Below are positions 1-6,288 of a DNA stretch of 10,953 nt, one piece after another. This DNA comes from Actinomycetota bacterium (lineage in GTDB: Bacteria > Actinomycetota > Thermoleophilia > Gaiellales > Gaiellaceae): NCBI GenBank assembly GCA_013812465.1, contig JACCTK010000377.1:1-10953 (forward strand). Direction: 5' to 3'. The notes under the pieces are model-generated. The model did no database searches, was not told the DNA's origin, and saw only the letters and a list, made by a program, of their open reading frames with translations. Position 1 is the stretch's first letter. Every line of letters starts with the position of its first letter. Position numbers and translations under genes: made by a program.

Positions 1-586
1 CGAGCGCGCGCGAAACCACGCGAGCCGCATTGTCCTCGTCCAGTCGGCCGAGCTGCACACCGGCGGGAAGCACGAGCACGTTCGCCGCGAAGCGATGCCC
101 GCCCTGATGGGACGAGAGCCAGAGCTCGCTGTCGCCGAGCTTTCCGGCGAGTGCCCCGTGCACCGCGGTGCCACGGAGCGCACAGCATGCGTCGCGCGTT
201 CCGTGCGCGCAAACCAGGACGAGCGAGTCGTTCCTGAGCTCCCCTTCGCTCTCGAGATCCACGTGCGCCAGGTCGTCGTGACTCACGAGCTCGATCCGGC
301 GCACTTCCGCCGACGCCTCCTCCGCTCGGACGACGAAGGCGACCAGAGGTCGGGACGACCGGCCCTGTCGCCGGAGAAAGAGCGCGCGGGAGCGTGGGGT
401 TCGCGCGAGCCACTCAGAGACGGCTTCATGCGCCGCCGCGGGCAGCGACCCGTAGGTCGCGACATCGCGTCTCCAGGCTCCGGGAACCTCGACGAGAAGC
501 CACTGCTCAGCGGTCGAGGCGGTTGCTGCAAGCGGCTCCCCTGCCGCTCTCGAGAGGTTCGAGCAACGGACTTCCGCCACGCTCAT
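1..586 (-). CDS. Sucrase/ferredoxin-like family protein (3' end cut by window edge)
   Basis: Reading the minus strand from an ATG at 586-584 gives 195 open codons that leave the window without a stop. The protein resembles the sucrase/ferredoxin-like (Suc_Fer) family, thioredoxin-fold proteins thought to carry an iron-sulfur cluster. Visible hallmarks are an early Cys8 in a RCSNLS context, then GEPLAATAS (residues 16-24), a WLLVEVPGAW stretch (29-38), a Cys-rich CAHGTRDACC motif (Cys126, Cys134, Cys135), and a HQGGHRFAAN motif (His160, His164). The order and spacing match the family; its substrate is not known. The start overlaps the stop of the upstream carboxylase gene as ATGA, so the two are almost certainly cotranscribed and translationally coupled. 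No frame break is seen. Family assignment is confident, function is not. Confidence 0.85.
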   Translation of the reverse strand, partial: MSVAEVRCSNLSRAAGEPLAATASTAEQWLLVEVPGAWRRDVATYGSLPAAAHEAVSEWLARTPRSRALFLRRQGRSSRPLVAFVVRAEEASAEVRRIELVSHDDLAHVDLESEGELRNDSLVLVCAHGTRDACCALRGTAVHGALAGKLGDSELWLSSHQGGHRFAANVLVLPAGVQLGRLDEDNAARVVSRAL

Positions 587-2370
587 CTGGGCGCGAGCTC
601 CGCCTCGATGACGCAGATGAGGTCACCGTCGGCGACCTGGTCGCCCGGCGCCACGCGCAGCCCGGCGACGAGCCCGGCTCGGTGAGCCACGATCTCGTTC
701 TCCATCTTCATGGCCTCGACGACGCAGATCAGCGCTCCGGCTTCGATCTCGTCCCCGTCGCCCACGGCGACCTCGAGCACGGTTCCCTGCATCGGACTCA
801 CGATCGCGCCCGTCGCCTCGCCACCCAGGCCTTTGCCGCGCTCCTTGTGCCGGCGCGCAAGCTCGGCCCACGCGGGCTCCGGAGCGTGCACCCGGATCTC
901 GTGACGGCGGCCGTCGAGCTCTACCTCCAACACACGCGCGCGGGTCCGACCAGCGCCGTCCGCTGCACGCTCTACTCTTGTTCTCTCATGAGACAACTGA
1001 TCGTCGAATACCTGCGCGCGCTTGGCAAGCTCCTCGGACTCCACGACCCCCTGGCACGTCTCGCCGTCGACGAAGCACGGAGTAGACAGGAGCGCTCGAT
1101 GGAACCCGATGAGCGTCTTCGGGCCGGCGATGACGAAGTCCTCGAGCGCGCGCAGCGCCCTGCGCCGGGCGTGGTCCCGGTCGACGTCGTGGACGATGAG
1201 CTTGGCGATCAGCGGGTCGTACAGATCCGAGATCACATCTCCCTCCCGAACACCCGAGTCCACACGCACGCCAATGCCACCGGGCTCGCGATACGCCTCG
1301 ATACGACCGGGTGTCGGCAGGAAGCCACGGGCGACATCCTCCGCGTTGATACGGCACTCGATCGCATGGCCGCGCAAGACGACGTCCTCCTGCGAGAAAG
1401 CGAGAGGCGCGCCGGCTGCGACGAGAACCTGCTCGCGAACGAGATCGATCCCGGTCACGGCCTCGGTGACGGTGTGCTCGACCTGGATACGCGTGTTCAT
1501 CTCCAGGAAGTAGTACGACCCGTCGTGAGTGAGCAGCCCTTCGACCGTCCCGGCCGACTGGTACGAGACGGCGCGGGCGGCGTCGACCGCGATCGACCCG
1601 ATGCGTTCCCGGAGCTCGGCGTCGACAGCAGGGGAGGGCGTCTCCTCGACGAGCTTCTGATGACGTCTCTGGAGCGTGCAGTCGCGTTCGCCGAGGTGGA
1701 CGACGGCGCCGTGCGTGTCGGCCAGGACCTGCACCTCCACGTGACGGGGATCGTCGAGGTAGCGCTCGACGTAGACCGCCGCGTCGGCGAAGTACGCCTC
1801 TCCTTCTCGACAAGCGGCCTCGTAGGCGCGCTCGACCTCGTCGGGAGCACGAGCGATCCTGAGACCCTTTCCCCCACCACCGGCGGAAGCCTTGATCGCG
1901 ATGGGGTAACCGACGTCAACCGCGACCTCGAGCACCTCGTTCACGCTCGCGGCCGGCCGAGTCGATCCGGGGACGATCGGAACACCGGCGGCCTGCATGC
2001 GCTCCCGGGCTGCGATCTTCGATCCCATCGCCTCGATCGCCTCCGGCGGCGGGCCGATCCAGACGAGGCCGGACGCGATCACCTCGCGGGCGAACGCCGC
2101 GTTCTCCGCCAGGAACCCGTACCCGGGATGAATCGCCTCGGCGCCCGCACGTTTCGCCACGTCGACTATCCGATCGCCGCGGAGATAGCTGTCTGCAACC
2201 GGCCCCGACCCGATCAGGAACGCTTCGTCGGCCGAGGCTACGTGCGCCATCCGCTGATCCGGCTCGGAGTAGACGGCGACCGTCGAGATCTCGAGCTCGC
2301 GAAGCGTGCGGAAGACGCGGACTGCGATCTCACCGCGGTTGGCGACGAGAACCTTCGTGAACGGCGGCAT
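583..2370 (-). CDS. Acyl/propionyl-CoA carboxylase alpha subunit: biotin carboxylase fused to biotin carrier
   Basis: This 595-residue cytoplasmic protein uses ATP and bicarbonate to carboxylate its own biotin, which then serves a separate carboxyltransferase. It opens with the biotin carboxylase N-domain (VLVANRGEIAVRV, residues 8-20). The ATP-grasp Gly-rich loop GGGGKG is at 164-169, HPGYGFLAEN at 81-90, and the catalytic EMNTRIQVEH stretch at 290-299. A linker of about 80 residues leads to a C-terminal biotinyl domain with EAMKMEN, in which Lys555 is the biotinylation site. Length and architecture match actinobacterial AccA/PccA proteins of about 590-600 residues. The ATG at 2370 places VLVANRGE at the usual distance from the N-terminus. 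The likely partner is the beta subunit at 4009-5574, same strand. The divergent neighbour pgsA begins 22 bases away. Acyl-CoA specificity lies in the beta subunit, so the substrate is inferred. Confidence 0.95.
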   Translation of the reverse strand: MPPFTKVLVANRGEIAVRVFRTLRELEISTVAVYSEPDQRMAHVASADEAFLIGSGPVADSYLRGDRIVDVAKRAGAEAIHPGYGFLAENAAFAREVIASGLVWIGPPPEAIEAMGSKIAARERMQAAGVPIVPGSTRPAASVNEVLEVAVDVGYPIAIKASAGGGGKGLRIARAPDEVERAYEAACREGEAYFADAAVYVERYLDDPRHVEVQVLADTHGAVVHLGERDCTLQRRHQKLVEETPSPAVDAELRERIGSIAVDAARAVSYQSAGTVEGLLTHDGSYYFLEMNTRIQVEHTVTEAVTGIDLVREQVLVAAGAPLAFSQEDVVLRGHAIECRINAEDVARGFLPTPGRIEAYREPGGIGVRVDSGVREGDVISDLYDPLIAKLIVHDVDRDHARRRALRALEDFVIAGPKTLIGFHRALLSTPCFVDGETCQGVVESEELAKRAQVFDDQLSHERTRVERAADGAGRTRARVLEVELDGRRHEIRVHAPEPAWAELARRHKERGKGLGGEATGAIVSPMQGTVLEVAVGDGDEIEAGALICVVEAMKMENEIVAHRAGLVAGLRVAPGDQVADGDLICVIEAELAPR

Positions 2371-2392
2371 GGGAGGCGTATTCTCCCGGACG
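2371..2392. promoter_or_regulatory. 22-base divergent start region between the carboxylase alpha gene and pgsA
   Basis: Two divergent start codons, the carboxylase ATG (2370, minus) and the pgsA GTG (2393, plus), are separated by only 22 bases. A TATTCT box at 2379-2384 lies 8 bases before the pgsA GTG and is a plausible -10 for a nearly leaderless transcript. A short inverted repeat, GGGAG (2371-2375) and CTCCC (2383-2387) with a 7-base loop, fills most of the gap. Any -35 element for either gene must lie inside the other gene's coding sequence. No convincing -10 is seen for the carboxylase direction. Confidence 0.4.
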
Positions 2393-2932
2393 GTGAGCCT
2401 CCCGGATCAGCTCACGGTCGCGCGTGTCGCCGCCGTACCCGTCGTGGTGCTCCTGTTCGCGTGGGACTTCCCCAACCACGCCTACTGGGCGACGGCGATC
2501 TTCGTCGTGGCCATGGCGACCGACCAGATCGACGGTTGGCTCGCGCGCCGCCGGGGAACGAGCTCTCCGCTCGGCAAGCTCCTCGATCCGGTGGCGGACA
2601 AGGTGCTCGTCCTCGCCGCCCTCGTGATGCTGATCGGCGAAGGCGTGGCGCCCGCGTGGATGGTTGCGCTCATCGTGGTGCGTGAGATCCTGGTCTCGGG
2701 GCTGCGTCTCGCAGCGGTCGAGCGCGGGGTTGTCCTCGGGGCCCGGGAGCTGGGACGAGTGAAGACGTGGGCGCAGGCAGTCGCGGCCACGATCGGCGGA
2801 TTCGCCGCAGCCGGCGCATGGAGCAAGGACGTCGCGTGGTGGGCGCTGCTCCTCGCGCTCGCGGCGACGTGGATCTCGGGGCTCGACTACGCGCGGGTCG
2901 CGCCCGGCGTGCTCCGCGGCGAGCGCGCGTAG
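2393..2932 (+). CDS. pgsA: CDP-diacylglycerol-glycerol-3-phosphate 3-phosphatidyltransferase
   Basis: PgsA makes phosphatidylglycerol phosphate from CDP-diacylglycerol and glycerol 3-phosphate in the cytoplasmic membrane, the committed step towards phosphatidylglycerol and cardiolipin. The 179-residue protein carries the complete CDP-alcohol phosphotransferase signature D(x)2DG(x)2AR(x)8G(x)3D(x)3D at Asp44, Asp47, Gly48, Ala51, Arg52, Gly61, Asp65 and Asp69. Several hydrophobic helices follow and the length is close to E. coli PgsA (182). The frame is open upstream to ATGs at 2306 and 2369, but the GTG at 2393 is preferred: it yields the family-typical start VSLPDQLTVARV and avoids overlapping the divergent carboxylase gene. 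A related phosphatidylinositol-phosphate synthase would share the signature, but the N-terminus favours PgsA. Its 3' end overlaps the convergent small gene by 46 bases. Confidence 0.92.
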   Translation: MSLPDQLTVARVAAVPVVVLLFAWDFPNHAYWATAIFVVAMATDQIDGWLARRRGTSSPLGKLLDPVADKVLVLAALVMLIGEGVAPAWMVALIVVREILVSGLRLAAVERGVVLGARELGRVKTWAQAVAATIGGFAAAGAWSKDVAWWALLLALAATWISGLDYARVAPGVLRGERA

Positions 2933-3099
2933 TCGCCTAGCACCTCCGCGTTCACGGCTTCGGCGGCGGCCACGCGCCTCCAGCCCGCGGTCGGGAGCTG
3001 GTCGGGCAATGCATCGAACCCGATCCCAGCTCGCGCAAGAGCGCCTTCGAGCGCCGCCAGCGCAGCTGGGGACACCGGAGGCGCCGCCTCGAGCCGCAT
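2887..3099 (-). CDS. Small protein, possibly an acyl-CoA carboxylase epsilon-like subunit
   Basis: This 70-codon frame starts at ATG 3099 and stops at TAG 2887-2889. It is predicted real because a TAGCCT box (3111-3106 on the minus strand) sits exactly six bases before the ATG, the same arrangement as at several solid genes here, and because its codons are GC-rich at third positions. The N-terminal half reads as one Ala/Leu-rich helix (SPAALAALEGALARAG, residues 10-25), followed by a Pro-containing loop and a GWRRVAAAEAV segment (39-49) with a single Trp. Actinobacterial carboxylase epsilon subunits are similarly short, with an N-terminal helix and a C-terminal Trp-containing tail, and this gene lies between the alpha and beta subunit genes on the same strand. 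That assignment is an inference; sequence identity by eye is weak. It overlaps the 3' end of pgsA by 46 bases. Confidence 0.5.
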   Translation of the reverse strand: MRLEAAPPVSPAALAALEGALARAGIGFDALPDQLPTAGWRRVAAAEAVNAEVLGDYARSPRSTPGATRA

Positions 3100-3105
3100 C
3101 GATCC

Positions 3106-3111
3106 AGGCTA
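3106..3111 (-). promoter_or_regulatory. Candidate -10 box (TAGCCT) for the small gene at 2887-3099
   Basis: On the minus strand TAGCCT is followed by six bases (GGATCG) and the ATG at 3099. The spacing puts the transcription start at or next to the ATG, so the message would be leaderless. No clear ribosome binding site precedes the ATG and no clear -35 is visible at 16-19 bases. Confidence 0.45.
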
Positions 3112-3280
3112 TGCGAAGTGGAGGGGCGGATCGCTTTTCCAAGAGTGAGAGGACATCGCTCTCGGGGAGGTCGAGACGCTAGATTGAGCACGCCGCAGCC
3201 TCGACTGTCAGAGCGTCGGTTCGTCCCGGCCGGCTTCAGAAACACGCGATCGGCGTCATCTCCTTGGGGCGCAGTCGCTC

Positions 3281-3286
3281 TACCAT
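3281..3286 (+). promoter_or_regulatory. Candidate -10 box (TACCAT) for the GNAT pseudogene
   Basis: TACCAT is followed by six bases (TCTTCG) and the ATG at 3293. There is no purine-rich ribosome binding site, so a leaderless transcript is the simplest reading. No -35 at the normal spacing is seen. Confidence 0.45.
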
Positions 3287-3292
3287 TCTTCG

Positions 3293-4007
3293 ATGAACGT
3301 CCGTCGGATCGAGGAGCCGGCTTCGTTCCTCAGCGTCGCGAGCCCCCTCCTACTTGCCGACGAGGCGAGGCACAACCTCATGCTGGGACTCGCAGGGACG
3401 CTTCGGGATCACCCCGACATCTACCCCGTCCATAGGCTCTGGTCGTCGAGCACGGTGGGCACGTCATCTGCGCGGCTGTGCAGACTCCACCCTTCAACCT
3501 CGTCATCGCCGAGCCTGTGATCGAGAGCGCCATCCCAGCGCTCGTCGACGCGGTGATCGGCGCGGATGTCGCGCTGCCGGGCGTAACGGGAGCTACGCCC
3601 GAAGCCGATGCGTTTGCGAGAGCGTGGGAGGCACGCGCCAGGGTCATGCTCGAGCGATGCCGGCGGCAGCGGATCTATCGACTGACTCAGTCCGGTTGGG
3701 GAGGCAAGACCCCGAATGGAATCCGTCTCGGACCCAGTGAGACAGGCTCGACGTCCTCCCAAAGGAGAAATCCCCCCGCGCCGTGACGAAGTCGCGTGTC
3801 GACGACGTTTACACGCCGCCCGAGCGCCGGCGTCGCGGGTACGCGAGCGCGCTCACCGCGGCTGTCTCTGCCGAACGTCTCGCCGCCGGTCGACAGTTCT
3901 GCTTTCTGTACACCGATCTCGACAACCCCAGGTCGAACAAGATCTACACGAACATCGGGTACGAACCCGTCTGCGACTCGGCGGAGTACGCGTTCGTGTC
4001 TCCTTAG
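3293..4007 (+). pseudogene. GNAT-family N-acetyltransferase, frameshifted, rearranged and internally deleted
   Basis: Three frames together encode pieces of a two-domain GNAT acetyltransferase (acetyl-CoA-dependent N-acylation; substrate unknown). Piece 1 starts at ATG 3293 (MNVRRIEEPASFLSV) and runs to HRLW at about 3441. Piece 2 continues in another frame as VVEHGGHVICAAVQTPPFN to RIYRLTQ at 3690; adding one G to the GG at 3441-3442 rejoins pieces 1 and 2. Next, 3691-3736 encodes SGWGGKTPNGIRLGP, which in intact relatives belongs directly before VYTPPERRRRGYAS. After it come VRQARRPPKGE (from 3737) and, in a third frame from about 3804, the acetyl-CoA-binding VYTPPERRRRGYAS and the C-terminus (FCFLYTDLDNPRSNKIYTNIGYEPV), ending at TAG 4005-4007. 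Roughly 50-60 expected residues between the two domains are missing. The order of blocks is judged from memory of the family. A local assembly error could mimic the damage. It meets the convergent beta-subunit gene with one base between stops. Confidence 0.8.
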
Positions 4008-4008
4008 G

Positions 4009-5574
4009 TCAGAGCGGAATGTTCCCGTGCTTTCGCTTCGGTTTGGGCTCACGTTTTGTGAGCGCGGTCTCGAGCGCGGAGATCAAGACCGGTCGGGTGC
4101 GGCGCGGCTCGATGACGTCGTCGACATACCCACGCTCGGCCGCCGTGTACGGGTTGGCGAAGCGCTCCTTGTAGTCGGCGATCAGCTCCTCCCGCCTCGC
4201 GTCGGGATCGTCCGACTCCGCGAGCTCGGAGCGAAACACGATGTTAACGGCGCCCTCCGGGCCCATCACGGCGACTTCCGCAGTCGGCCAGGCGACGTTG
4301 AAATCGGCCCGGATGTGCTTCGAGGACATGACGTCGTACGCCCCGCCGTAGGCCTTGCGCGTGATCACCGTGAGCTTCGGAACGGTGGCCTCGGCGTAGG
4401 CGTAGAGGAGCTTTGCGCCATGCCGGATGATCCCGCCCCACTCCTGCGCCGGCCCGGGAAGGAAACCCGGCACGTCGACGAAGGTCACGAGCGGGATGTT
4501 GAAGGCGTCGCAAGTGCGTACGAAGCGCGCAGCCTTGACGGAGGCGTCGATGTCGAGCACTCCCGCGAGCGCGCCGGGCTGATTGCCGACCAGTCCGACC
4601 GAGTGCCCGCCCAGGCGCGCGAAGCCACACACGATGTTCTCCGCCCAGTGCGGCTGCACCTCGAGGAACTCGGCGTCGTCGACGATCCGCTCGACCACCT
4701 GCTTCATGTCGTAGGGCTTGTTGGGACTGTCGGGAACGATCGTGTCGAGTGACACGTCCTCCCGTCCCACCGGATCCGACGGATGCGCGTACGCCGGGGG
4801 GTCGACGTTGTTCTGGGGGAGAAAGGAGAGCAGGTAGCGGGCCTCCTCGAGACACGTCTCCTCGTCCGGAGCAGTGAAGTGCGCGACTCCCGCCTTCGTC
4901 GCATGCGTCGCCGCGCCGCCGAGCTCCTCGAAGCTCACGTCCTCGCCGGTGACGGTCTTCACGACATCAGGCCCCGTGATGAACATGTACGAGGTCTCTT
5001 CCACCATCAGCACGAAATCGGTCATCGCCGGCGAGTACACGGCGCCGCCCGCGCACGGCCCCATGACGAGCGAGATCTGCGGCACGACGCCCGAGGCCTG
5101 GACGTTTCGCCAGAAGATCTCCGCGTAACCGGCGAGCGAGACCACCCCCTCCTGGATCCGCGCTCCGCCCGAGTCGTTGATCCCGATGACCGGGCAGCCG
5201 TACTTCACGGCCAGGTCCATCACCTTGCAGACCTTCTCGGCGAAGACCTCCGAGAGCGAGCCACCGAAGACGGTGAAGTCCTGGGAGAAGACGAAGACCT
5301 TACGATCGAAGATCGTCCCGTACCCGGTCACCACGGCATCGCCCCAAGGCCGGTTGTCACTCATTCCGAACTCGGCCTCCCGATGTCGCACGAAGCGGTC
5401 GAGCTCGACGAACGAGCCGGGATCGAGCAGCTTCTCGAGACGCTCGCGCGCGAGCAGCTTCCCGCGCTCCCGCTGGCGCGCGACGTGCTTCTCGCTCCCC
5501 GCGTGCAGCGATTCCTCGCGGCGTTCCTCGAGCCAGCGAAGCTTCGCCGCGGTCGTGTCGTGCTTGTCAGCCAC
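4009..5574 (-). CDS. pccB: Acyl-CoA carboxylase beta subunit (carboxyltransferase), probably propionyl-CoA carboxylase
   Basis: This 521-residue cytoplasmic subunit moves the carboxyl group from biotin to an acyl-CoA, giving methylmalonyl-CoA if the substrate is propionyl-CoA. Visible marks are the N-terminal [21 protein letters not shown] region (about 36-55), the first oxyanion region GGARIQEG (136-143), [12 protein letters not shown] (172-183), the second-domain GFLPG segment, [12 protein letters not shown] (about 404-416), and the typical C-terminus KHGNIPL. Asp414 in GGAYD matches the residue known from Streptomyces coelicolor PccB to favour propionyl-CoA; acetyl-CoA-using relatives carry Ile or another residue there. 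Length is normal. The start is GTG 5574 ([17 protein letters not shown]), with a TAGGCT box 8 bases upstream. It would pair with the fused alpha subunit at 583-2370, from which it is separated by other genes. A broader acyl-CoA specificity is possible. Confidence 0.93.
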   Translation of the reverse strand: MADKHDTTAAKLRWLEERREESLHAGSEKHVARQRERGKLLARERLEKLLDPGSFVELDRFVRHREAEFGMSDNRPWGDAVVTGYGTIFDRKVFVFSQDFTVFGGSLSEVFAEKVCKVMDLAVKYGCPVIGINDSGGARIQEGVVSLAGYAEIFWRNVQASGVVPQISLVMGPCAGGAVYSPAMTDFVLMVEETSYMFITGPDVVKTVTGEDVSFEELGGAATHATKAGVAHFTAPDEETCLEEARYLLSFLPQNNVDPPAYAHPSDPVGREDVSLDTIVPDSPNKPYDMKQVVERIVDDAEFLEVQPHWAENIVCGFARLGGHSVGLVGNQPGALAGVLDIDASVKAARFVRTCDAFNIPLVTFVDVPGFLPGPAQEWGGIIRHGAKLLYAYAEATVPKLTVITRKAYGGAYDVMSSKHIRADFNVAWPTAEVAVMGPEGAVNIVFRSELAESDDPDARREELIADYKERFANPYTAAERGYVDDVIEPRRTRPVLISALETALTKREPKPKRKHGNIPL

Positions 5575-5619
5575 CGGCGCGGAGCCTAACCGCGTGGCGA
5601 TCGCTCCAAAGTCAGAGAG

Positions 5620-5666
5620 TTAGCTTATGACCATGGACATATGATCATGAGCACGCGGTAAGCTAA
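5620..5666. promoter_or_regulatory. Symmetrical control region between pccB and the toxin-antitoxin operon
   Basis: A perfect 8-base inverted repeat, TTAGCTTA (5620-5627) and TAAGCTAA (5659-5666), is separated by 31 bases. Each arm contains an outward-facing TAAGCT that could serve as a -10 box, one towards the antitoxin and one towards pccB. The interior is AT-richer than its surroundings and holds two related 9-base words, ATGACCATG (5627-5635) and ATGATCATG (5641-5649), spaced by 14 bases; the second contains the palindrome ATGATCAT. TGGACA at 5634-5639 is a possible -35 for the antitoxin, with a long 19-base spacer. Phd/YefM antitoxins usually repress their own operon by binding palindromes here, so this is a candidate operator. 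Confidence 0.55.
5659..5664 (+). promoter_or_regulatory. Candidate -10 box (TAAGCT) for the antitoxin-toxin operon
   Basis: TAAGCT is followed by six bases (AATGGA) and the antitoxin GTG at 5671, the leaderless spacing seen at other genes in the window. It lies inside the right arm of the inverted repeat, so a bound repressor would cover the promoter. Confidence 0.5.
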
Positions 5667-5670
5667 TGGA

Positions 5671-5895
5671 GTGCGCAGCATTCCAGCAGGTCGGTTCAAG
5701 GCTCAATGTCTGAGGCTCTTGGACGAGGTGGCGGAGAGCGGCGTCTCGATCGTCGTCACGAAACGCGGAAAACCCGTCGCCAGGATCGAGCCCATCGACG
5801 AGCCGCCCTCACTCGCCGGCAACGTCGTCTATCTCGTCGACGACGACGAGCTGCTGTTTTCGACCGGCGAGGCCTGGAACGCCGAGCCAGCGTGA
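5671..5895 (+). CDS. Type II antitoxin, Phd/YefM family
   Basis: This 74-residue protein begins at GTG 5671 with the Phd/YefM core: RSIPAGRFKAQCLRLLDEV (residues 2-20), then SGVSIVVTKRGKPVARIEP (23-41), the beta-strand and turn typical of the DNA-binding dimer. The acidic C-terminal tail (VDDDELLF, about 55-62) should wrap and block the toxin. It would bind and neutralise the VapC-type toxin encoded next, and repress the operon through the palindromic region just upstream. The stop TGA (5893-5895) overlaps the toxin GTG by four bases, so toxin synthesis is coupled to antitoxin translation. An ATG at 5666 is in a different frame and is not used. Length is normal for the family. Its cognate partner is inferred from adjacency. 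Confidence 0.9.
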   Translation: MRSIPAGRFKAQCLRLLDEVAESGVSIVVTKRGKPVARIEPIDEPPSLAGNVVYLVDDDELLFSTGEAWNAEPA

Positions 5896-6278
5896 CGGTT
5901 CTCGACACCCATGTGTGGTTGTGGTGGATCGACGAGGATCCGCGCCTGTCGATCGCCGCGCGCGCAGCCCTCGAGCAAGGTGGGGACATCGGAGTCTCCA
6001 CCATCAGCGCTTGGGAAGTTGCGACGCTCGAGAGGCTCGGTCGCATTCGACTCCTACCGGACATTCGAACCTGGATCCGCCGGGCGGTCGCGCGCGAACG
6101 CGTGTCAGCGTTACCCCCGACGTCGGAGATCGCAGTTGCCGCGGGTTCTCTGCTTCCACCTTTTCCCGGAGACCCAGCCGATCGGATCATCTATGCGACC
6201 GCCCTCATCACCGACTCGCAGATCGTCTCGGGAGACCGCCGCATCGCCAGGCACGACCCGGCGCGTGTGATCTGGTAG
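5892..6278 (+). CDS. PIN-domain toxin, VapC-type ribonuclease
   Basis: This 128-residue protein starts at GTG 5892 (VTVLDTHVWLWW). PIN toxins are magnesium-dependent RNases that stop translation by cutting specific RNAs such as tRNAs. The four expected acidic residues are present: Asp5 (LDTHVW), Glu42 (SAWEVA), Asp97 (GDPADRIIYATA) and Asp115 (SGDRRI). Nothing suggests inactivation. The frame is open further upstream, but the GTG overlapping the antitoxin stop gives the normal N-terminus, with the first catalytic Asp at residue 5. The pair forms a complete type II toxin-antitoxin cassette. The RNA target cannot be told from the sequence. Confidence 0.9.
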   Translation: MTVLDTHVWLWWIDEDPRLSIAARAALEQGGDIGVSTISAWEVATLERLGRIRLLPDIRTWIRRAVARERVSALPPTSEIAVAAGSLLPPFPGDPADRIIYATALITDSQIVSGDRRIARHDPARVIW

Positions 6279-6288
6279 CGACTCGCGG

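Noticed and set aside
95..685. A 196-codon plus-strand frame at the left edge
   Set aside because: It lies opposite the sucrase/ferredoxin-like gene, which has clear family motifs and a coupled start.
394..2685. A 763-codon open frame on the plus strand opposite the carboxylase alpha gene
   Set aside because: It is antisense to a gene with complete domain motifs, is Arg-rich without recognisable domains, and also overlaps pgsA; long antisense frames are expected in GC-rich coding DNA.
3796..5589. Two long plus-strand frames (3796-4752 and 4783-5589) opposite pccB
   Set aside because: They mirror the codon structure of pccB, have no domain signature, and pccB is unambiguous.
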